Assembly (NCBI GenBank): GCA_012656075.1
Contig: JAAKBF010000138.1
Coordinates: 1-64,000 of the forward strand
DNA length: 64,000 nucleotides
Reading direction: 5' to 3'
Source: Phytophthora hibernalis
Taxonomy: Eukaryota; Oomycota; Peronosporomycetes; Peronosporales; Peronosporaceae
This document shows positions 56,529-64,000 of the stretch, in pieces (the first letter of the stretch is position 1; each line of letters opens with the position of its first letter). The translations under genes were made by a program, and so were the position numbers. The notes under the pieces are model-generated. The model did not search any database. It was not told the DNA's origin and saw only the letters and a program-made list of their open reading frames with translations.

Positions 56529-57790
56529 TTAGTCTGCCCTGGAGTGCTCGTCTTCCTTCGTAATTGCCTTGTAAAGCTTTTCTGTCAGCTGGTGAAGTCC
56601 AGAAATTCCTTGAAGAAGTGCTTGGGTGGTGACTTGCTGAGCAGCATGAGATGATTCCAGGGTGGAGGTGAGATTGCCAAAAAGATGCGCAATGTCTACG
56701 CTGCTCTGGGGTGGGTTGCGTCGCGCCACTAGTACTCGCTCAATCGACTCAAAGCCAGCTTGTAGCGTGTCACTGACAGTATCCACTGGACGTTTTGATG
56801 ATGAGCTTTGGCGCTGCCGGTCACGCTGTTTTTGGCCTTTGCCGCCGCTTTGGCTTTTGCACGAGCCTCGCTCGGTGTATCCGAGCTGTTACCACCAGAT
56901 ATACGGCCTTCTTCGTTTTCGCTTTCACTGCTGTCTTAACTCTTATCGCTATTGGGCAAATCAACGCCAGCGGTTGTACCCGACTCAGTGATCACCTCGC
57001 CAGTACAGCCAGGACGGTGGGAAAACACGTCGCACAGTAAATGCCACAACCCTGCCCAACGCATTGCGGTACGTCGGGCTCACTTTCAGAGAGTCGCATG
57101 TTAGTTTCACCGGTTTGTTGCTCGAGCCAGAGCTGTCACTTTCCGAATCCGGTGGCTCGAGAAAGTAGTCCAAGGCATTTCGGGAAATTTGCGCAGGGTT
57201 GAACTGTCATCATCTTGCTATCAGAGCGACCATCGTGAACCCGATTTCCTGTCGCGAGCAGTTGCGCGCGCTTCAAACGGTACGCAGCGCGGATGGCGTT
57301 CAACTTGTTCTTAAACTGTTTAACAGAGACTTCGCGTGGCTCGCCATCACCCCACGCTCGTTCCACAAGTGCATATTGATGGAAGACATTGGTTGTGTCC
57401 TCCCACTTGTCACGAATAGCCTTCGTGTCCGAGGTGGTTGTCGCGAACTTCGCCAAGATCAACTTGTTTTTGAATCGAGCCTCAATACCTAACGCAGTCA
57501 GTTCGATCGTCCAGTGCATGCTTGAACTCTGGGTCGTCTTTGTCGTACGAACAGCAGCCTTCTTTGCGGTTGTACTTTGGCTCGGATAACGGGCCGTGGG
57601 TTGATCATACCACTTGCGCTCAATTTCTTGCTTGATGCGGGCCTCGCCTTTGCCTTGGTTGTCTTCCGTGTCGTGGTCTTTGAAGTTGTGCGACTCCGGT
57701 TTTGCTTGGTCTTTGTCGTAGTAAGACAGCGCGTAGTTCCTCTGGTTGCACTGTCACCTTCACCGAAACTTTGAGCAGTAGTGGCGTCTA
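56529..57790 (-). pseudogene. Myb/SANT-like partner gene of the Harbinger element
   Basis: Convergent with the transposase, 40 bp apart. N-terminal basic/Thr-rich part (about 57,520-57,790), then a SANT/Myb-like trihelix core ELTALGIEARFKNKLILAKF, AIRDKWEDTTNVFHQYALVE and VSVKQFKNKLNAIRAAYRLK (57,250-57,500). An acidic Ser stretch (EPPDSESDSSGSSNKPVKLT, about 57,105-57,165) and a C-terminal coiled coil (LHQLTEKLYKAITKEDEHSR, ending at 56,529) follow. Two-gene organisation (transposase plus Myb-like DNA-binding protein) is standard for PIF/Harbinger. Frame breaks near 57,175 and 56,800-56,985. Confidence 0.55.
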
Positions 57791-58786
57791 GCAGTGGAGT
57801 AGATGTCCTGTTGGAAACTCTTGCTCTCTTGGCTTGTGGCCCAGCATTCTCCGGGGATCTGGTTCCTGACGGTGAAGCTTCAGAGTCTCCGTTCTGCTCT
57901 TCATACTGTGTTTAGTACGGAGGTAAGCCGATTGACGCTGGAGGCTTGGCCGTGCTCAATCGAGAAGTTCTACTCGCTGGCGAAGGCAATTTGAGGCTAC
58001 GCGTGCCAGCGTTGTGTTGCACCATGATCTCCTGATGCAACCGTCGCAGTCGTCGGCGTGAAGGCAACTCGCGCGCGCAATCCACTTCAAAGGAAACAAA
58101 CTCTTTAGCAGAATGTTGCACTATGCTGTTCCGTAGGTTCAAGTGATACAGTTGGCTAGACGACTCTTGGCGTACTTGGACATGTATTCGCCTACTTTTT
58201 CATGCGATCCAAGAAGTCGGCAAACACAAAATCTATCACTATTTCATTTGGACAACCCTCTTAGAGTGTACTTCATTCCAAAGGAGAACGTCTATTAATA
58301 GCAAAACAACACAATTGACTCTAGGCGATGGAGCAAGCTCAAGTTTTGTAAGTGCAGAACTGAAATATCAAAAACTGTCCACAAATGATGCGCCACATAG
58401 CTGCCGGCAACCACGTCATTATCTGCATCGTTCCACTCTTCTTGACCAACTTCTCCACCTTCTTCGCCAGTCACAGCTTGTGTGGTGGGAATTCCCTCGA
58501 TGACAGCACATTTTTCGAATGTTGTTTTCACTGTGCATATACCCAAATTTTAACTCTTCCGGTACTCACAAATATCCAGAGCTTCCCGGGCAAAGCACGG
58601 CATTAGTAAAATTGTTTGCCCTATTTCGGCTGAGATTTACGTTAATTATATTCGACTCAGAAATAATTCGCAAATCAGCAATTAAAGTCTTCGAACTTAG
58701 TCGCACCCCTCCAGTGCATTGGATCCCCCTTTCCTCGTCCGCAGTCGAAGTGAAGTGTCTTAAAGCCCAAGCCAGAGCCCATAATC
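57791..58786. other. Intergenic region upstream of the EF-hand gene
   Basis: Holds short minus-strand ORFs (57,912-58,142; 58,295-58,546) without a recognised domain. It must contain the EF-hand promoter and probably the right end of the Harbinger element; no terminal repeat was identified. Confidence 0.35.
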
Positions 58787-61700
58787 ATGACGCACAAGGC
58801 GGCGCAAGTGAGCGCCGTCATGCTGCTGCTGGGCGACGAGGTGCGCGAGTTGCTGCTGTGCGCAGATATGGAGCTGTCGGAGCTACTGCAGTGCGTGGGC
58901 GCGGGTTTCCCGGCTCTGCAGGGCCAGGAACAGACGCTGGTGGCGGTGCGCCACACTACGAGCCGCGTCTTCTTCCCATTGTCGCTGCTGTGCCGCTCGC
59001 CCGAGATGTTCGAAGGTGCCACGTACCATCTGGTGCTGAAAGGGGAGGACGTCACAAAGAGCGGCAAACTACGGACCCGCAGGAAGCGCAGAACGCGCGA
59101 CAGACGCGAGTACGAGACAGTCACGACGTCCTCCGACGTGGAGGAGCAGAAGGAGCCACCTCCAGTCGAAGAGCAGGAGATGGAGATGGACCTCATGGAC
59201 TTTGAGCTGCCGCAGCTCGTGAACGTGTTCACGCAGGCCTGTCCCACGGGCGCGTTGGACCGGATCACGTTCGAGCGCTGTCTGGAGAAGATTCTGTCGC
59301 AGTCGGGACGCTACGACCCGCAGGCGAGGAAGATGTTCACGAGGCTGTTCAATGTTTTTGACGCGCGCAAGGAGATTGTGGACGTGGCCGACTTCTTAGG
59401 GGCGTGTCGGTGTTCGCATGCGGCGAACGCGACGAGAAGATCCAGCTGACGTTCGACCTCTACGACATGGACGGAGACGCGCTCATCTCGAAGGAAGAGA
59501 TGACAAAGTACCTGACGGCCGTTTTCTTGGTGATCGGAGAAACGTCGCCTGAGCTGTTCCAGCAGAACAGGTGCGGGTTGGGTGCTACGACCACAGCTTA
59601 TTGGTCCTGGTGCTGATGGTTGTTGTCGTTTTTTTCTTTCTTATCAGGGTCGATCCAGCAGAGTTGGGTGTTGTCACGGCTAGCCAGTGTTTTGCAGAGT
59701 CGACGCTGAACCGTGAAGGAAAATTGTCCTACGAGGCATTCAGGGAATGGTACTCGAAGCCTGGACCTATCGTTGCTGCCACGCGTGATAATAGTCAGAT
59801 TCGGGTGAATGGAATGCAGGCGACAAAAGGCTTAGACTTAGAGGCTTTACGCGAGGTGACGGGTCTGTCCACACTGAGCGCGCCCAATCTTTTCGCTATA
59901 TTCGGTGCGTCAGCGACTGGCACTGGGGGAAAGAAAGAAGTACTCACTCGTGCCGAGTTCAAGCGATGCTTCTATGCCGTCCTAGAAAGGCTTAACCGTG
60001 AGTCTACCAGAGAAATTGCCAAATTTTTGGATCGGCTCTTTGACGCCTTTGATGATGACGAGAGTGACTGTGTAGACTTTGTGGAGCTTAGCAGCGGGCT
60101 TTCGGTGTTGTGTGGCGGTTCGAATGAGGATAAAGTAGTTGCTGCATTTTTGCTGTTTGACAGTGATGGTGATGGATTCATTACGCAGCAGGAAATGGAA
60201 GCATATCTGGCATCCGTTTTTCACGTCATGTATGAGACGACGCCAGCTACGAGGCAATCCATTGGAATTGATGCTAAAGCTCTAGCTCACTACACAACCA
60301 AGCAAGCGTTTGTGGAATCAGATGTGAACCATGACGGAAGCTTTCGCTGGAAGAATTTCGATCGTGGTATTGGCTTTACGGGAATAAGTATCAGCAACCA
60401 GTGAGTCCACCACCTGCATCCCAACCACGGCAGTCTGGTGCCCAAGGTTTGGGAACAATTAACTTTGTGGCCTCCCTTACAGGCCTGTGCGACCGGGTTC
60501 CAAGTGATGTTTTCGAGGTAATTGCAGCAAAAGTGAACGAAGATGGTGTTCTTTCACGAGATTCATTTTCTCTATCGTGGACGAGCTTGTGCAAGAGCAT
60601 GCTCTCGCTACCAAGCACAAACTGAGTGCCGAAGAGAAAGGTCAGCTGCAGAAGATTATGGAATCCGTGTTTGATGGGTTTGACGCTGATCATGATGGGT
60701 TCGTTGACTTCTGTGAATTATCCAGTGGCATATCGGTGTTGTGCAGTGGGTCGCAGCAAGAGAAGGTAAAATCTGCATTCACTTTGTTTGATATCAATCA
60801 AGATGGGTTTATCTCGCGCGATGAAATGGAGACATATCTGGCTTCAGTATACCGGATTGTGTTCATGACTTCCCTGCTACGGTGCAGCAACTGCATCGCA
60901 TTTCACCAGAAGAACTTGCTCGAATTACGACAGCAGATGCATTCACTTTAGCTGATGCGAACCAGGACGAGCGCTTAAGCTTCGAAGAGTTTACGAAATG
61001 GTATAGCTCCCAAAACCTCCCTCGGTCTCCCGCGCACAATCAACAGCAGGGGCAGTCTGCGGGCACAGCTTCTCACTCAAATGGCGTGCCTTCATCGCCA
61101 CGAGTTTCTTCATCGTCTTCAAAGGGAGTGCTGAACGAAATGAAGGAGTTGACTAACCTCGGCGCTTACGACGTAAACGACATTTTTGAGTTTTTCCAAG
61201 CGTCAGCTGACCGGGACGGCAACCTAATCCAGGCAGTATTTTTCCGTTGCTTTAACAAATTACTGGCAAAAGACGGACGAATCAGTCGCGAGACGCAAGT
61301 AAAAACCCAGCAGCTCCTGAAGGAACTCTTTGAGCTGTTCGACGCTGACCAGAATGGAGTCGTCGACGTTCAGGAACTTGGTGCTGGACTTTCAATTCTC
61401 TGTGGTGGAAGCCGAGCCGATAAGGCCAAATCGATGTTTACTCTGTATGATGTCAACCACGATGGCTTTATTTCGCCAGAGGAAATGTCATCATATTTGA
61501 CGTCTGTCTTCAGGGTGATGTTTAAGGCGTCTCCGGAGCTCCCAGCGAAGACGGGGATGATACCGGAACAGCTTGCTAAAACTACCACGCGGGAATGTTT
61601 TCGAACTTTCGACCACAACCGTGATGGACAACTGAGTTTTGATGAGTTCAGAGTTTGGTTTGAGCAGCAAAACCCGCACAATCAACACCAGCAAACTGCA

Positions 61701-64000
61701 AACGGTAGCAGAAACCCCTTCCTAGCGCCCCTGCCGCTTTCTCGTCTTCCAGTTCAAGCAATGCTACTGGTAGCACCCCAGGTATAATTCCGATTGAAGT
61801 TGCGAAGAAGCTGTCCGGCCTGGAAGGGATGACTCTGAATGAGGTGTCCGAGCTCTTTGTATCGGCAACGGGGGTCGCAACCGAATCTCGCGACGTATAT
61901 TTGACGAATGCTTTTATAAGCACGTCTGCACCAAGGCTACTCCAACTCTATCGGTGGAGGAGAGCACTCGTGTACATGAAGTCATCGACCGGTTGTTCAC
62001 GGCTTTTGATACCAAGCAAAAGGGTATTGTTGACTTCAATCAACTTATGAGTGGTCTGTCAATACTGTGCGGTGCTTCGACTCGTGACATGAAAGTCTTG
62101 GCTGCATTCAAGGAATACGACACGAACGGAGACGGCGCAATATCGGAGGATGAGATGGCGAACTACCTTGGGTCAGTGTTCAAGCTGCTGTACGCTCTCG
62201 ACCCTTCGCGCCAGCAGCAACTTGGTATTTCGGCCGAGACTCTAGCTTCGGTGACAGCAAACGAGATTTTTGAAGTGGCCGACGTGGACCATGATGGCAA
62301 TCTTACCTTTGATGAGTTTCAGAAGTGGTACTCGAGGCCGGAGCAAGCGTCCTTCAACGATATCGTAGCCCCTCTAGATTTGAACGAGGTGCGGCAGTTG
62401 ACAAACCTGGGAAACCTGGACGTGGTAGAGGTGTTCGAACGATTTGCGGAGCATGCAAATGAAAATGGTATGCTCAACCGAGAATCATTTGACAAGTGCT
62501 TTTTCGAGATCATTGAGATGGCCCACCCACGCACGCAAATCGAAAAGCTGCGTGCCAAAATGGTGGCAGATCGCTTATACGATGTATTTGACCGCGATGG
62601 CAACGGCCAAATTGATTTCAGCGAGCTGGCTAGCGGTCTCTCCGTACTCTGCAAGGGTGCGCGAGATGCCAAGGTAAAGGCCGCGTTCCGGTTGTATGAC
62701 TTCAACGCTGACGGATTCATTTCGCTAGACGAAATGAAGCGCTATCTCACGTCAATCTTCAAGGTGTTGTACGAGGTGCAGCCTGGAATGCGACAGGAAA
62801 CTGGTGTATCCGCCGAGGAACTGGGTGTAGTCACCGCGGAGCAAGCCTTTTGGAGGCGGATTCCAATCATGATGGCAAGCTGAGCTATGACGAGTTCTTC
62901 ACGTGGTACAACTCCCCAGCTCAGGCAGGAATTAGCAGCGCCGTCGCGAAGAACGCAATTGTAGACTCTTCACTGCACTGGATGCCTCTCAACGAAATCA
63001 AGCAACTAACAAATCTTGCTCAGTATGAGCCGGAAGAAGTATTCGAGATTTTTGCTGGTGAAGCAGATGAAGACGGACTTTGTCACGAGACGCTTTCAAT
63101 GAAAGTTTCCGCAAGATTTTCGCTGGCCAGAATGCTAACGAATCCAGGGCGTCAAGCCCTGAAACGAAAACGAAGCTGCAAGAAGTCGTTGATGGGCTAT
63201 TTGATCTGTTTGACAAAGACAGTAGCGGTACTGTAGACTTTGGAGAGCTTGCTAGTGGGCTATCCGTGCTCTGTGGTGGCACAAAAGACCAGAAAGTGGA
63301 GGCGGCTTTCTCGTTATTTGACTTTAACGGTGATGGTTTCATCTCTTTAGACGAGATGACTCGCTACCTCACGTCCGTCTTCCGCGTCCTCTTCCAAGTG
63401 TCACCCGATACTCAAGCGCTTGGCGTGACCCTGAAGAGCTAGGAGAAGTCACAGCACAGCAAGCATTTGCTGAAGCTGACCAAGACCACGATGGACAGCT
63501 AACGCTGAAAGAATTTCAACGTTGGTATCAGCAACCAGGTGGAATCGGTGAAGTCGCGAAAAACGGGGAGCAATTGTTTAGTATAGCGGAGGCCCGACGG
63601 CTCACAAACCTGCAGGCGTTTTCGCCCATGGAGGTGTTTGAAACTCTTGCAGAATGTGCTGACGATCAAGGATACGTATCACGAGAAGCATTTGATGGCT
63701 GTTTCCGAAAATCATTTCGACGAACCAGGGCATCAAGTCGGAGGAGTACCAGCGGATCAACCCCATTCTCAACCGTCTTTTTGAGCTTTTCGACGTGGAC
63801 AAAAACGGTATGGTCGACTTCAGTGAGATGTCAAGTGGGCTATCAGTGTTCTGCGGTGGATCATCGGAGGAAAAATTCGCGCAGCATTTGCTCTGTATGA
63901 CTACAACGCTGATGGCTTCATCTCAATGGAAGAGATGGCGCGGTATCTCACGTCTGTATTCAAAGTGTTGAAAGAGGCTTCGCCTGCTGCGCTCCAACAA
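58787..64000 (+). CDS. Giant protein of at least eight tandem EF-hand calcium-sensor modules, 3' end outside window
   Basis: The ATG at 58,787 (MTHKAAQVSAVMLLLGDEVR) leads into a ubiquitin/DCX-like N-terminal fold (QTLVAVRHTTSRVFFPLSLL, MFEGATYHLVL) and a basic-acidic linker. Repeats of about 180-190 residues follow: starts near 59,185, 59,830, 60,440, 61,130, 61,820, 62,370, 62,985 and 63,575. Each has a helical lead (LTNLGNLDVVEVFERFAEHA type), a first loop (DRDGNGQIDFSE; sometimes degenerate, DARKEIVDVAD), the signature SGLSVLCGG, a second loop (DFNADGFISLDE), YLTSIFKVLYE and a third loop (DSNHDGKLSYDE) ending in WY. This is the neuronal-calcium-sensor/calcineurin-B style of EF-hand order. 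Intron 59,571-59,647 (77 bp). Frame breaks near 59,405, 60,390, 60,560, 60,870, 61,730, 61,925, 62,845, 63,080, 63,190, 63,435 and 63,705. Probably a cytosolic Ca2+-responsive scaffold. Confidence 0.85.

Noticed and set aside
58295..58546. Minus-strand ORF of 83 residues upstream of the EF-hand gene
   Set aside because: No domain, no homologous copy in the window and low-information composition; treated as chance.
1..64000. CRISPR arrays, tRNA or rRNA genes, bacterial operons
   Set aside because: No regularly spaced direct repeats, no cloverleaf-like sequence and no rRNA blocks noticed; the gene style is eukaryotic throughout.

Overview
The window looks like nuclear DNA of an oomycete, most likely Phytophthora or a close relative. 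The evidence is: short GT-AG introns (57-77 bp where I could place them); compact divergent and convergent chromatin genes; a large EF-hand gene; and long blocks of nested Ty3/Gypsy elements, some with a second RNase H, plus PIF/Harbinger and other transposon debris. There is no bacterial signal (no operons, Shine-Dalgarno sites or CRISPR). Almost every long gene, host or transposon, is broken by single-base frame shifts every few hundred bases, while homology continues straight across them. The simplest reading is an incompletely polished long-read assembly, so gene models below are given as full spans with the frame breaks noted.

Layout. 1-12.6 kb is a gene-rich island: a small basic protein (-), a JmjC oxygenase with chromo-barrel-like C-terminus (-), divergently a PWWP plus JAMM/MPN protease protein (+), convergently a Tudor-like plus TFIIS-N protein (-), then a signal-peptide protein (+). 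13.2-16.3 kb is a degenerate DDE-type transposase gene. 16.4-17.7 kb holds unassigned ORFs. 17.9-20.7 kb is a minus-strand Gypsy LTR, primer site and Gag, cut short by an AWS-SET methyltransferase-like gene in the same orientation. 20.7-24.4 kb is a truncated RT/RNase H followed by an oppositely oriented proline-rich gene. 24.8-25.1 kb is a MITE-like inverted-repeat element. 25.4-28.6 kb is Gag-protease (+). 29.2-36.6 kb is a mosaic of accessory ORFs, LTR pieces in both orientations and an RT start.

36.8-54.9 kb is one large plus-strand Gypsy element: Gag zinc knuckle, protease, RT, degenerate RNase H, archaeal-type RNase H, integrase, then an antisense accessory gene and the 3' LTR. It is interrupted at 38,987-46,213 by a complete-ended minus-strand Gypsy element of another family with near-identical 417-bp LTRs, which has its own antisense accessory ORF and has lost its integrase core. 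54.9-57.8 kb holds a tyrosine-recombinase-like fragment with a trinucleotide repeat and a PIF/Harbinger element (transposase + and Myb-like partner -). From 58.8 kb to the end runs a giant gene of at least eight tandem EF-hand modules that leaves the window.

The most interesting signals are: (i) the recurrent pol-plus-antisense-gene organisation in two Gypsy families, one with a conserved SUMO-interaction-like motif; (ii) loss of catalytic residues in the first RNase H exactly where a second, complete RNase H is present; (iii) the PWWP-JAMM architecture beside a JmjC gene; (iv) the SET gene lodged in a Gag; and (v) the tandem calcium-sensor giant.
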